Shown: positions 22,590-34,872 of the stretch, piece by piece
How the letters are laid out: each line of letters begins with the position of its first letter
Position numbering within the stretch: position 1 is the stretch's first letter
Source: Sabethes cyaneus
Lineage: Eukaryota; Arthropoda; Insecta; Diptera; Culicidae
DNA: 64,000 nt
Assembly: GCF_943734655.1 (NCBI RefSeq)
Contig: NC_071355.1
Span: forward strand, 219,419,527 to 219,483,526
Reading direction: 5' to 3'
The notes under the pieces: generated by a model
What the model saw: the letters and a program-made list of their open reading frames with translations, nothing else
Databases searched by the model: none
Told to the model about the DNA's origin: nothing
Program-made: the position numbers and the translations under genes

Positions 22590-23330
22590 TGTTGTTGTTG
22601 CAGTTGTTAAAGAGAACTGTTTTCGTCGCACTGTAGCCTACTGACTTTCGCCAGATGACGATGGCAATCTCTCCAAACAATGCTTGTAGCTCATGATTCA
22701 TACGTCTCCGTTACTCTCCGCTTTCAGTTTGTACTCCGCCAAATATAGTCCGCACTACCTTCCGCTCGAACATAGCGTATGCCTAACGTTTTGCGAAGGG
22801 CAAGGAAAGCCTAATTTCACACCTAAATGCGCAACTAGATCCCCTTACTAGTGTTGTTGATCGTGTGCACCAGCAATCCCAAATACATGAACCCATCTGC
22901 CACTTCTAGTACGTCGCCATCAACAGTTACAGTTCCTTCGAGTATTTGGTCTAGGCCGCATTTATGTTTAGAACACTCGTCCTAGATTCCGATTTCGTAT
23001 AGCATGCAAAATAAGTCGTCACCTTGTCCCAACTTTCGCCGCGTCTCAAAGCAACTCGAAAGTATCCCCGAGATGCACACGAAACACAACACTCTCTCCA
23101 ATGTAGCAAAGCTCAGTTGCATTCGGAAAACCGTGTTCGTGCATTATCTGCCATAGCTGGTCGCGATCGGCTGTATCGTATGTTGCTTTGAAATCAATAA
23201 ACATGTGATGCGCGGACAGGTTGTGCTCCCGGCATATCTGGTAATTGCGCGGACCCTCATCAAGCACGGCTGGTATATCCCTACAATACCTTGTGCTATC
23301 AGTGACCGCCAGAGTAACAAGATCATAATC
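22590..23330 (-). pseudogene. LINE E: non-LTR reverse transcriptase fragment
   Basis: On the minus strand the text of a reverse transcriptase C-terminal half can be followed in shifting frames. It reads HHMFIDFKATYDTADRDQLW (about 23205-23146), then TVTVDGDVLEVADGFMYLG (about 22940-22880), then FERKVVRTIFGGVQ (about 22775-22730) and RRRMNHELQALFGEI (about 22705-22660). Motif order matches the other fragments at 29.5, 46.4, 48.6 and 53.3 kb, so they belong to one broad clade. The FADD segment is deleted, and frameshifts separate the blocks. Clade assignment (RTE-like or related) is uncertain. Confidence 0.85.
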
Positions 23331-26300
23331 ATAATTTTTTTGGAAGGCTCCCCCTGGGCCCCCTCCAGGGAAAGTTCCTAGCTACGCCAATGCGGTTACT
23401 GTGATATTTGCTTCAAAAAATTTCTAAACAAATAATGTACCTAAATGTATTTTGTGCAGAGTGCAACATCTGTGATTTTTTTTAGATTTAGATAATAATT
23501 ATTTTCTGAGTGAATTGCGAAAATCGAAATTTGCTGTTGCCGCCATCAGTCTTGATTTTGTAAAAATTTGCCAAACTGCTTCACGGGCTAAGCACACAAT
23601 TCATAATTTAATTGGGTTCTCAGCTAGCTAGGGCAGCTTTCTTGCGGAAACCCGGCTAGTCCATATAATTTTCAACTGGAGAGTTATTTCCGAAATGCTA
23701 GAGAAGAGGATTACTTATGGCGCAGACCGGATTTGAATCACAACTTCACCACAATGACGCAAATTAGTTTTATTACCTATAAAATGAATACTGAATCGTG
23801 TACGAGAGGTTGTTTGATTTGTGAAGCTAAAGCTGGTTTTATCAGCGGGACGCAACGGCTATTTACTGTTCAAAGCCAATTTTATCATGATTAATTCTTG
23901 ATTAATTACATTTTTGTCAATAGAAACGTTAATATGTTGAAAACAAAGCGTTGTTTCACTTTTTGCGGAAGTGGTTAGTTGAACATTGGAAACTTTTTTG
24001 AATGTTAATAAACGTATCGAGTATGGTTTGTATGGTTGTATAATATACACAAGGCAATTTTTTGATTATGAGGAAAATTCACAAAATTTTTATAAGTTGT
24101 ATGCATTAAGCATGTTTTATACCTGGGTTGGCACGAACATTTTTGATTGACATTTTCGTTGCAGTTTTAGGCAACTACAGAAAAAGGTTTATCAACATTA
24201 TCTTGGATAAAACCAAGCGTGCATGCATGCATTGCATGCATTGGCAACAAGTAGCAAAATGCAGAAAAACACGTATTGCACAAATATGCATTCCGCTAGT
24301 GTATAGCGTTAACGAATTTACGTTCATTGATGTTAGATATTTCTACGACAACTGAATCATTTCCGTTCGTTCGGTAATAGTTATGATTTTCCAGAATTTA
24401 TCTAACAATTTTGAATTTCGTTCCAGGCTAGGTTAGTGATTTTTAGATTTTTCGAACCTTCACTGCCCCGTGTGGTGGTGCGGTGATACACTGACATGCA
24501 GCGCAGGCTCTTCACCAGCAGACAAATGAATGTAAGGTACCTATGGAAGTACCGCAAGACACACGTCGACCGCGAGTTTTGTTTGTTTCCTGCTTACTCT
24601 ACCTGGGCTCAAAGCTTTATTTTTCCGAAGGCATCTCCTTCGGTTGAATGGCAAATAGTAGGTACGTGGTCGCAACCACCACAGTCACACAAAAGCCGCG
24701 ACTGACTGACGGACGACGGCCGCGACGCGGTTCCAATCACAGTCGTCATGAAATGTGTTGGTGATGACTTGTCGTGCGCGCGCTCGCCGTCTAATGCCAC
24801 TCGCGTAAATACGATGAATCAAATAAAAAAAAACTAAAGTAGCTCGTTTGTACCCTGCAGACATCGTGAAACTGAATTGAAGAATTGAAACTAACGTACA
24901 TACAGTTTGATAATTGAAAATTACTGCAGCTGCATTTTGGTTATGCTTTGGAATCAAACTAACGTACAGTTGAATTGATGAAGAAGAATTTTATTCTCCA
25001 AGGATTTTAAGACGGAACAGATTGATGATTAAATTTGCAGTAAAATTAAATGGAAATTCATGAAATATTTTGCACATTTCCTCGTCAATATGGAAATTCC
25101 ACTTCAAGGCTCCAAACTAATTATTTAATAATTAGGGACTATCAAACCAGCATATAGATAGAATGAAATTAAACGGTGGAATGCTGGATTTGCTGAATAA
25201 ATTTCTTATAATTTAATTATGAAGAGTTTATGAATAAATGTAAACAATTACAAAATTATTCTCGGAAGTTTTTATCTCAGGAAACTACGCAAAGTTACGA
25301 TTGGACCTAGTTGTAATCCCGTTAGGTAAAGCTGAATGTCTTAGTTACCAGTTTTGCTAGAAAGCCGCATCTCAGTTTAATAATTAACTCTGAGGTGTAC
25401 ATGTATATATTAGGTTTAGGAAGATAAACCTTGTAATTTTTTTGCAATTTCTGTCATTTTGTGCTTTCTAAAAAAATTGTCCTATTAATTTTAATATTCG
25501 TACTGAAACAACCAGCTGGGTTTCCTTTAGAAGCAAAAATTTGACCTTTTCTATTTCATTTCAAACATTCGTTAATGTAACGTCCGCTTTGCTGTCGCTG
25601 GTTTTAAAAATGTATTCGTTTGACTCGAATCACCTTCTCTCTGTTTGCCGGATAGTAGGTAGGTAATAGGCCTTACAAAAACAGAAAAATATACACACAG
25701 AAAGAGCGAGTTCAATAGGCTTCTCCGATGGAACCCAATGGGGCTCCTCGCGCTGGTAAACCGACCAGCCAGCCAACCAGCGCCACGTGTGTATTTGTGC
25801 TTCTGTTCGTATGACTGGAAAATATTTCTTTCGCCGTAAGGCAGAATGTGGTCGCGTAATCGTGGTCTAGCTATCTTTCCCTTTACTACGGCAAGCCCGC
25901 CACCGCTCGCCGTCCCCCATCCCGCTCCACTCCCTCACCGTCCCTGTCAGACCATGACCATAATTTCATTGGAAACGTAGATTTCGTTCCCTATGTTACG
26001 AGCCCGTTTCAAAACACACGCGGTCAACGGTTTCCAGATCTCGTTTTCTTTCTTTCTCGTGTTATGTGACTCTTCGGTGCGGGTTGGAGGCTTCGAGCCT
26101 CAGTCCGTTAAGAAAGGAAAGAAAATAATCAAGAAAGTCTTCAGGAGGGCTCCAGAGAAGAGCATTGGCAAAGCCCAGTCGAGCAGCAAACAGCAACAGC
26201 AAAAGCAAAAAAAAAAATAAATGTAAAAGTATGGAAGCAAAGGAATTTTTATGGCCTACTCACGCGAACATGATAACGGCGGACACGAGTTTGGTATTTT

Positions 26301-26634
26301 ATGGGCGCGCGGTTTCCGAGCTGAAAAAGGTCAACACCACTCGAGCTGTCGACGAGCAAGGAGGGTAGGCTTTTCGGAAATCTTTCGGAATTGCATGTAA
26401 GGATCATAGCATCCGACTTATCGGAAGCCTTGCAGTAAGTTAGTTTGGAGGTTTGTTTTTTTGTAGTAGCTTCAGGGTGATAGATAAAAATTAAAATCGA
26501 TTATTCTGTAGAGAACTTGGAAGCCATAGAACCGTTAATTCGTCTGGTTCAAGGTGTAGATTTTTCTAGTGAATTAAAATAAATATTCGTATTGTGGTGC
26601 TTTAACGGTGGCACGGAAGCAAGAAAAAAGTAAA
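23331..26634. other. Unassigned; a few GC-rich islands
   Basis: Mostly AT-rich. A weak minus-strand B-box-like gattcaaatcc near 23723-23733 may mark an old SINE piece. GC-rich islands at 24600-24800 and 25700-26120 may be regulatory. No frame with a recognised domain. The frame at 25993-26220 ends in a Lys-rich run created by an A-tract. Confidence 0.35.
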
Positions 26635-26642
26635 ATGAAAAA

Positions 26643-26770
26643 TGGGGGTCAGTCCCAGCGTAGTGGTTAGCATTCACGCCTCTCACACCGAGGACCCGGG
26701 TTCAAATCCCAGCCCCGCAGAAGTCACGAATGATCCAAAACTCGTTAAAGTGACTATAAACAAAAAAAAA
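26643..26770 (+). mobile_element. tRNA-derived SINE, intact copy with 8-bp target duplication
   Basis: A tRNA-like head carries an A-box region agcgtagtggttagcat (26657-26673) and a B box ggttcaaatcc (26698-26708). A short body follows (gaagtcacgaatgatccaaa) and an A-rich tail. The copy is bracketed by atgaaaaa at 26635-26642 and 26771-26778. It has the internal Pol III promoter expected of a SINE. The family is close in style to Feilai-type mosquito SINEs, but I cannot name it with certainty. Confidence 0.85.
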
Positions 26771-26778
26771 ATGAAAAA

Positions 26779-27009
26779 CCCTATTGAATTCAAAATATTA
26801 TCGCTCGATAGCTATGCATTTCTCTGGTAGTTTGTGGATGCCACACAAAAAGAACTACTCCTCTTTACGAGGCAAACCATGCATAAAGTCATTTTCCCAA
26901 ATTTTCATATGAATTGAAGTATTGGTCAGCAATTGGGGATACGCAAATTTAATGCAATCAATGCAAATAGGTTGTAAGCGAAAGGAGCTAAGACTGTTGT
27001 GTTACCCTA
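26779..27009. other. Unassigned spacer
   Basis: No feature recognised. Confidence 0.35.
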
Positions 27010-27330
27010 ATGTGAAAGAACTTTCCAACTTTATGACTTAATCGTTTCCTTGACCGGTTTTGCAGTGTGTGATGGAGCATTAGCATGTAACAAAATCACT
27101 TTGTGTTGCCTTTTTTTCTATGCTAGCCATTTTTCACTCAAAGTTTGATTCAAGTTGATCATTTGTTCTCGATAGCGCTCAGTATTAATGGCTTCGTCAA
27201 GTTTGAGCTGTGAGCTGTGTAGATTAAACCCTTCTAATCCCACCAAACACAAAGTATTGTCTCTCGTCCTTAGCGATTTGGACGTGCAGCCGATGATGAT
27301 GGTTCCTCTGGTTATACCCAAGGTCTTTGA
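27010..27330 (-). pseudogene. mariner transposase remnant with catalytic Asp lost
   Basis: The minus strand encodes pieces of a mariner-type transposase: SSSAARPNR, then ILCVWWD, then INTERYREQMINLNQTL (about 27190-27140), then KVILLHANAPSH (about 27105-27064) and AKPVKETIKS. In active mariners the LLHxNA motif has Asp; here the codon at 27082-27084 is GCT (Ala). Stops and a frameshift between CVWWD and the following block also break it. Ends of the element were not found, so this is an internal fragment. Confidence 0.85.
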
Positions 27331-27539
27331 CGGTTAGCATTAGGTATGGTTTTTCGATTTTCCTGCAGTTTTTCGCTCAGCTCGTTAGAATTTACTAGAA
27401 CAAGTTCACTGTAAGCCTTGACAAGCATTTGTTGTGATCCTAAAATTTGATCCTATCAATGCCCCCCATCATCTGAATGGATCAGAAGATAACTATGGTT
27501 TACTATAATAATAATCTAAAAACTAATAATTTGTGTAAG

Positions 27540-27680
27540 GAGACGAGAAATGGTTTCTTGGGTGAAATTGAAGAAAACATAAAAACAAACAACTTTGATG
27601 AAGAAATGCACTTTGCTTCGCCATCGGGTTCAGAGTTGTAGAGTATTTTCTTTAGCAGTTACTTACAAATTAGTTTTGCA
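27540..27680. repeat. Diverged direct repeat, copy 1 (partner 28490-28615)
   Basis: Shares blocks such as gaagaaa, gggt-cagagtt and attttcttta with 28490-28615 in the same order and orientation, about 950 bp away. It may be the split flanks of an older repeat into which the 27.7-28.3 kb inverted repeat inserted. Confidence 0.5.
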
Positions 27681-27724
27681 TGCTTAATAGGACATAAACA
27701 ACTGAAAAAATATTACTGTTTTAT

Positions 27725-28312
27725 TTCAGATTTCGTTTCTACAGACTTTTTCGCTTCTGTTGACATTAATAGTGTAATGAAGTGGATGAAAAACTATCTT
27801 ACACATAAGTTTTCCAGTACCGCGTGGAACAAACTCGTCGCAATAAAATGTCGCTCCTGTAAAAACATGAGTTTCAAATTTTATGTACTTTTTTCTCGAA
27901 ACTCTCGAAAACTAATCGAAACTTTTCGTTGTTTTGTTGATAGAAGTTTGAAGTCGGCTTTTATAACTTGTGAGGTTAGTTCAGGGAAAGTAGAAATTTT
28001 AGTTTTACGGTTATTCTTTTCTTCTTTTTCTTTTTACTGAAACTGTTTAGGTTACGCAAGTTAAAAGTTTTAAAAATCTTCTCTAAACTTCTACCAAAAA
28101 AAAATTCAATACGTTCATTAGTTTCCGATGAAAAGGTACTTGAAGTTTGAAAGTCGTATTTTTATAGGAGCGGCGTTTTATCCCACGACTGGCTTGCACC
28201 GTTAGGTACTGAAATACTTTTGCGGAGGATAAGTTTTCATCCAGTTTCTGTGGTCGGATCATTACAAAATAAGCGGAAAAACCTGTAAAATAGAAATCTA
28301 AATATCGCATTT
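27725..28312. mobile_element. Old inverted-repeat element, about 150-bp diverged arms
   Basis: The left arm (about 27735-27920) and the right arm (about 28110-28300) align as reverse complements at roughly 65-75% by eye. They share ggatgaaaa, cagtacc, aataaaa-g-cgctcct and tttcaaa blocks. The overlapping frames at 27777-28040 (plus) and 28083-28310 (minus) are by-products of this symmetry. No target duplication was found. Confidence 0.5.
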
Positions 28313-28489
28313 TTTGAGCTTAATCAAATTCAAATGGGCCAACTAGAAATATGAAATCTTGCAGTTTAGATCAAGTACTACAAACTTGCAAAAAGATGCC
28401 GCTTGTCCCTACCCACCCATAACTGAGTGAAGCAGGCATACGTTTTATGTATTTTGCTTGTATCATAAGCTTTTGTAGTTCTTGTGTTG

Positions 28490-28615
28490 AAGATAGAGAC
28501 ATGAATTCTTCGACAAAATTATTGAAAACGTGAAAGCAAGCAACTTAACTGAAGAAAATACTTTCCTATCTCTATTGGGTGCAGAGTTACAAAGCATTTT
28601 CTTTAAAAACTAGTT
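28490..28615. repeat. Diverged direct repeat, copy 2 (partner 27540-27680)
   Basis: See the partner copy; here the block reads attgggtgcagagttacaaa and continues to attttcttta. Confidence 0.5.
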
Positions 28616-29519
28616 TTTCTAACTTAACTTTTATCAGTTACATTTTACAAGAATACGTACTAGACGATTATCGAAGCTGTTAAAACACTTGTTTTGGCAG
28701 AAGGTCGTAAATCTTTAGCACCTTTCGTACAGGCATTTTGCCTGTAATACAAAAACCTTGAGTAAAATGGGACAAAACAGACTTCTAGATTATGTTGTAT
28801 CAAAATAAAATTGTTCATATACCTTTTTCCTAAGATTTTTCTACTTTTCTTACCACAGAATCTCAAATTAGAGAGAGTTTGTACACGGTTCTTTCAAAAC
28901 TATTAGAAACTAGAGGTGAATGGGGCAAAATGGGCTACTTCCTGTTATTTCAGCGCGTTGAGATCATCACCAATCGATTTCTTGTGATTTTTTACATAAT
29001 AAAAGTCGCTTTCTACCCCTAAAAAACAGCGGCAAGAAAAAGTTCCGTCTTTTCGGTCGATTTTGTCCACTGAGTGGATGGGATCTTTCACCAATCATAA
29101 CTGCTCAGTTGATCTAAATCTAGTTAAACAGGTCACATGCAAAATTGTGATTTAGACCCTGCTACTTTGATTAGTAGATAGCCGAGAAATCTTAGCGGGT
29201 GACCAGCAGCAGATACACCACCACTAATCGAGGGATTGCTGTATTAAGTTTCTGACAGTTATGGTTGACTAAAGTCCCTCTGAAATATAAATTGGATTTA
29301 TCTAATTACATAATCCCACCACTGTTTGGTATACTAGCACAAACAAGGAACCTCAACCAATTCCAGTAAAAGAGGAGACGTTTCAGATTCGAATAAGCGG
29401 AAAAAATATTCAAAACACGTTATCTTTCATTGCTTCTTAATCATTGGCATGTCCAGGCAGTGGCTCACTGGGACACGTGCATTCTCAGTAAAATTACGTG
29501 GAAAACCAACTAGTCAACC
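28616..29519. other. Unassigned AT-rich DNA
   Basis: Repeat-like phrases such as gaatggggcaaaatgggc are present, but no boundaries can be drawn. Confidence 0.35.
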
Positions 29520-30675
29520 TCATTATTGAAGGTGCGATCCGGCGAGCGGCCATTGAAACGAGAGGAACGATTTTCAGCAAGAGTAGTCAACTCTTAGCCT
29601 TCGCAGCAGGGATGGTTCGATCACTTTGACTCAATTTTGATTCATTTGACAGTACCGTCTTAGCCGAGCATAATTCGACAAATTGATGTATGAGACTTTT
29701 GTAGATAATAACTGGATCTACAATTATGCTGAATAAAGTGTTACTCTATCTTTTGTAGTTACAGTGCTACATTGCTAGTACACCATTAGTTACTAAATGA
29801 ACGTTCATTTAGTTACTAAAGAGGTACTAGCATTGTAGCGCCGTAACTACAAAAGTTATAGCAACACTTCATACAGCAAAATTGTAGATAATAACGAGTT
29901 CTACAAATGTCTCATACATAACTTTGTCAAATTTTGCTCGGCTGAGACGGTAATGTCAAATGAATCAAAATTGAGTCAAAGTGATCGAACCATCCCTGCT
30001 TCGCAGATGACCTCGATATCATTAATATAAGCCTTGGGATAGGGGAGGCAATTTACGTCACACTGAAAACGGAGGCTAGGCGGACTGGGCTACGAATCAA
30101 TGCGTCGAAAATCATGGTAGGAAGAGGCTCCGGAGAAAGCAACGTTTGCCTTCCACGGACAGGGCCTATTCACGGTGAGAAACTGGAAGTAGTTGATGAG
30201 TTCGTATATTTAGTGATCTCTGGTCACCGCCGATAATAATACGAGTAAGCAGATCCAACGACGCATCGAAGCAGGAAGCCGGACCTACCCTCCGCAAGAC
30301 GCTTCGATCAAGAAGCATACGTGTTGCTGGCTATTTTTGTCGGAGTACAAACGGTTAGCGGAGAGTGGTGTAGGCGTTTAAACTACTAGTTGCAGGCACT
30401 ACTTGAAGAGATTCCCATTGTACTACAGGCACCTGGCGAAAGTTGAGAGTCTACGGTGGGCTGGCCACATTGCAAGGATGCCGGACGACTGTGCAGTAAA
30501 ATCCGTTCTCTTCAAGAAGTCCACTGGCAGCAGGAATAGAGGAGGCCAACGTGCTAGATGCATCAACCAGGTTGAAGCCGACTTGCGTGTGTCGAGACGT
30601 TCAACGAATTGGCGATGAGTAGCCCAGAATCTAGTACAGGAGAGAGGAACTCTTGATAGGAAAACAGCCACCGGC
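29520..30675 (+). pseudogene. LINE B: reverse transcriptase fragment split by a MITE
   Basis: Upstream of the inserted MITE the frame reads GAIRRAAIETRGTIFSKSS then LLAFA. Downstream it resumes with DDLDII, so the insertion lies in the catalytic FADD codons. Further on the text runs TEARRTGLRINASK, GRGSGESNVCLPR, EVVDEFVYL, RRRIEAGS-like text and HLAKVESLRWAGHIARMPDD (about 30430-30490). Compared with LINE A (46.4 kb), about 120 bp are missing after catacg near 30320. The 3-prime end is near 30675. Stops and shifts make it a pseudogene. Confidence 0.88.
29607..29998. mobile_element. 392-bp hAT-type MITE, copy 1
   Basis: Ends are cagggatggttcgatcactt and its complement, and the inverted repeat runs through almost the whole element up to a central tgaacgttca palindrome near 29800. 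A perfect 8-bp target duplication cttcgcag lies at 29599-29606 and 29999-30006. CAG-starting ends and the 8-bp duplication indicate the hAT superfamily. It sits inside the LINE B reverse transcriptase. The twin copy at 34873-35264 has exactly the same length. Confidence 0.93.
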
Positions 30676-33600
30676 TCTTGGCTAATAGAAGAAGAAACTC
30701 AAACGTTATATCTTAAAACAAACCAAACTAAACAATTCTTTTGTCGAGGTAAACATTCTTAAACGGATTTGTTTTTCTTTGATTGCGCTGAAGGTGAAAT
30801 TCGCGGTTATTGACTTGTTTCATTTCAAAGGCAAGTTTTGTTTGCTCAAAATTAGAACTCTGTTCAAGAAAATCTAGCCATTGCATTGTGCTTTGTTTGC
30901 TAAAAGGATGCAGTGAATGTAGTTTAGAAACATAAAAAGTTGTGCTGACAACAGGTTTCACATTAAACAACTTTATATGAAATCACTGTCAGTTGGTATA
31001 GGCTAGTCGCTAGACGGAAAAATCATATTAGAGAAACAGTGAATGATATGATTGATTTTTATAGTTCGTATTGTAGGAAAAGAGCAAAGTTGTAAATATT
31101 GTAGGACGGAAACAGTAAAAGCAGCGAAAGGTCAAACGAGCCACAAACAATGTTTGTGAAGTTGACAAACAACAATATAAGCTGAGAAAATCTTTTCACG
31201 GTTGAGTGGTTTTTTCTTTTTAATAAATTTTTTTTTAAATAAATTACATTATTTGAAACTAGCATAGGAGAATAGAAAGAGCAAAGATTTCACTTAGAGG
31301 GCAGGTATCTTTCATTGCGCTCTACCTTACACTCAAACTCCTTGAAAAGTCTACAGGAGTACATTAAAATGATGCAGTTAATTTAATTTTTAATGTACAC
31401 ACTGACAGCCTCGCACAGCTCAGTATGAGGTGGTGATGGCAATCGTAGCAAAGTTGCAAACTACAGGTAACGCCACGCGAAAACAAACAGCACTCTGGCT
31501 GCCGCTAGTACGCTCTTGTCAGCAAACAACACCCATTAGTTGGGTAGTTGTGGGGACTAAAGCGAGGAAGAGTGTGAGCGACCGCAATGGTATGCTGATA
31601 TCTTTTTCCACGTTATAACTTTGAAGCCTGCTCCAAAGCCTTGCTCAGCTACTGGGGCCACAGAGCGGTTATTAAGCGGCGCGCCAACGAAAGGCGCGCG
31701 CGCGTGCTTTTCGCTTCATATGGACTCTAGGAGCCTGGCTAGCCCAGCAGTGGCTTTCGATTTTTATCGCGGTTTATAGATAAATATTTTTCCGGCTGCC
31801 AAAGTGAGTAAATGGGTGGATCGCAGCGACGCTCTCGCAAATGGTTGGAATTCCAAAGTACCATTGGCAGATTAATACTTCCGATAGACAGCGAAGAGAT
31901 AGCGGTGCTGTGAATAGCTTCTTTCGATTTGGCCGCTTAGGTTGCTATAAAAGTATTGTAGGCATCGGATCTGGAGGGGCAGATTATGATGTCGAGAGAA
32001 ATGTGCGCTGATGGTCTCGGATGTGATCCCGGATCAACGTTTGCATCCGGAATAATTTACTTGTAGATGTTCCGAATGCTGTTCGAAAATAAACATTTTC
32101 GATTCCTAGGCTGACCTCAGTCTGACACAAAACTTTGCTGATTTATTCAAAATAGGTAGCTGCTCATTATAATTTATTTCTCATGTTATTGCTACAAAAT
32201 CTGATTGGTTGTCATCGCATATAATTCATACAATCTAACCGAACTTACGGCTGTTGCGCCTTAATCTGCTTACCTGAAAAAGAAAAGAAAATCAAATTAA
32301 TAAACTGTGTAGAGCATGCAAAACAAAAAAAAACTAAATTAAATTTTGAGCTAAGCTCAGAAAAAATGCCCAAGTATTCGCGCTTGCACTAAATTAGCAT
32401 TTTTCAGGTAGCGCAGAATCGGCGGCCGCATAGCGACGGACATCACGCAAACCGGCTAATTCTCCAAACTGGTCAACTTGCCAAGCCGTCATCAATCATT
32501 CAGCCGCTGTTCTGATGCAAAACCCGTAGCGACAGTTTAATTTAAATTCTGTAGCGTGACTGAGTTTTGCCGTTTGCCCATCCGACGAGTGTATCCCGGT
32601 CGTCAGAGAGCTGTCTGAAGGTCACATTCCAGGTTCTCGTTGAGCCGAACGAACAGCTCAGTTCAGCTCAGCTCAGCTCAGGAGCTCGGGCAGTCAGGCC
32701 GAAATTAATTTTGACAGAAGCCGTACCTCGGCAGCGACGGCGGTGCATCTCCGCTCCATTGGCCACAAAGCCTGGACTGGACCGGTAATGATTGTTTAGG
32801 GATTGTGGCCGGAATGAGGCGTCACGGAAAGGGAGTGCCCTCCAGTCAATCAAATAGTGGCATGCAACATGCAACTTTTTTTTTGTTTTTTTTTTGTTCG
32901 CCGAAGCAAAACTGAATGAAAATTCAAACACAAGGGTTGGGCCCTCCAGTGCGAAAGGGCTACTTCTTTTGCCGGATTCCTGTTTGATAGTATAATTTAA
33001 TCGGTTTTTGAAGCTGGATATTATTAACTTAAAGCCAGGGAGAAACGATATTTTTCTTTTCACTCATTCTTTTCTGGCTGCCTGAAGGCACTCCAGAAGA
33101 GAGAAACAAGAAAAAAAATAAACCATTTAAAATGTATCACTAGTTGCTTCTGGATAATTTAAAGTCTCACGGTGGTAATCTAAACTGCAGCAGATGATTC
33201 ATTATTGAATGGGACTAAACATTGTTTAGTTTTAAATTGCCAGAATTTTACCTATGCACAATTAAGTATTAAAAATTGTTTCTATTACTTGCAATTTAAA
33301 TTGGGCCCCCGCAAGCACAGAGGGAAACTAATTTACGTTCCTGTCTTTTTATGGACTGCTTGTTTCGAGGAATTCATCGCTATTTAATCTCATGCATTCC
33401 TTTACGTTATTATCCACAACCGAAGCTCGTCGTGGGTTTTGCCAAAATTAAACCCACCAACCCCATCGAGGTGTATCATAATTCTGCGATTTGTTCGTTC
33501 GCTGCTCGCTACTGAGTACCTACATATATTGGCTCGGTCCGTGAAGGCGAGTGAGCCAGCACTGGCTGATTGGAATGATGAGCAGCACAGCCAGCAGCGG

Positions 33601-34239
33601 TTAGTGTGTGCCAGCGTGCTTTTTCGACTACTAGAACCTTCGAACTGTAGCCTGCAGGCTGAATGCGTTGTGATGGGCTAAACTTTTGCGCTGTTTTCAT
33701 AAGGCGATTCGCAGAAGACGGTGATTCCGTTTAAATATGTTTTCTTCGAAGCAGCATCTTGCCGCTTACACGCTCGCTCGCTGGAATGTCCGGCCAGCGA
33801 GTGTGGGTTTAGCATAGGAAGGCACACCATCATTGCCGGAGGATTCGAGAGTTGTTATTACCAAATCGAAAGGCATTAGTGTCATCCAATTATTTGAACA
33901 TTAGTCAGACATTCAACGTCAATTAGGCGGTGCTTGTGCCCCGCAGATGATGTATGATGCTGGACTGCCTTCCCCGTTTGCAAATTTTATTTATCACTTG
34001 CGTAACTTCATCGAAGTGATACTTGTTTTGCTGTGTAATTTGGTTCAAGCACAAGAATGCGGGTCTTTGAAGTGGTATGCAATTGGAACGCTAGGCGAAA
34101 ATAATTGAATCAGGCATATAAGGAGAGTTATGTCTCATATTGATTAATACTAATCACACACACACACTAATTCAGATATCAATTTAAGATAGGACACCGA
34201 AAATTTACAGAAGCAATGGAGCCTGGTCCCATAAGTAAA
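30676..34239. other. Unassigned; GC-rich islands at 31.4-32.0, 32.5-32.8 and 33.4-33.9 kb
   Basis: No recognised coding frame. The island at 32567-32790 contains an agctc pentamer run (about 32656-32684). A perfect 8-bp stem ctcgctgg/ccagcgag lies near 33776-33800. The islands resemble insect regulatory or untranslated exon sequence, but nothing decisive was found. Confidence 0.35.
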
Positions 34240-34710
34240 CTTGTAGCTGGATTTAAAAAACACCTTTGATATTGTACTTGACATTAGAATAGTGCAACGA
34301 TCCTACTGACTCTAGCAGCACCGTTCTGCCGAAATTCGCACATGCGACGACTGACTTGTTAGACCAGCGTCGTACCTCGAAACTAACTGGGCAAGCTTCA
34401 AATTGAACTGGATATTGTATTTGAAGTTATACGGGATATAAGGCTTCAAACTGCATTTGAGACTGGACTGGAAATCTCACTTAAAATTGGACTTAAATTT
34501 GATTTGAAATAAGACTTACAGTTTGACTTCCAATTGGACTAAAATAGGATAGAAATTGGGCCTTAAACTGCACTGGAAATTTGACATGAAATTATATCCA
34601 AAAGCATACTTAAAACTATAGTAAAATCGAACATAAAATAATATCTAAATTTTACTTGAAATCAGACCTAAAATTCAACCTGAAATTGGATTTGAAACTG
34701 GATCTATTTT
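34240..34710. repeat. Degenerate 12-bp tandem array with a SINE inside
   Basis: Units such as ggacttaaatttg, gacttgaaatca and gacatgaaatta, the same family as at 1860-2715. The array is interrupted by a minus-strand SINE at 34291-34395. Confidence 0.75.
34291..34395 (-). mobile_element. tRNA-derived SINE (second family), copy 1, truncated
   Basis: On the minus strand the text runs cccagttagtttcgaggtac, gacgctggtctaacaagtca and then gcatgtgcgaatttcggc. This can be folded as a tRNA anticodon arm with a 7-nt loop ctaacaa and a degraded B box. It matches the copies at 52147 and 55049. Only the tRNA-like head and a little of the body are kept. Confidence 0.72.
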
Positions 34711-34872
34711 TATGTAAATAATTTAAGGTATTGGATAGTATTATCGACAGGCTTCTACTTATTGCGCCTACTCTGTATTCGTGTTGCCTGTACCTGAAGA
34801 ACCAATTTATTCCCACGAAACAAATGTGCAACCATAATAGTGCATGGGTAAGAATTAGTGATGGTTTCCCCC
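34711..34872. other. Unassigned spacer
   Basis: No feature recognised. Confidence 0.35.

Noticed and set aside
26643..26770. Possible functional tRNA gene
   Set aside because: The A and B boxes are present but the acceptor stem does not close, and an A-tail with target duplication shows a SINE.
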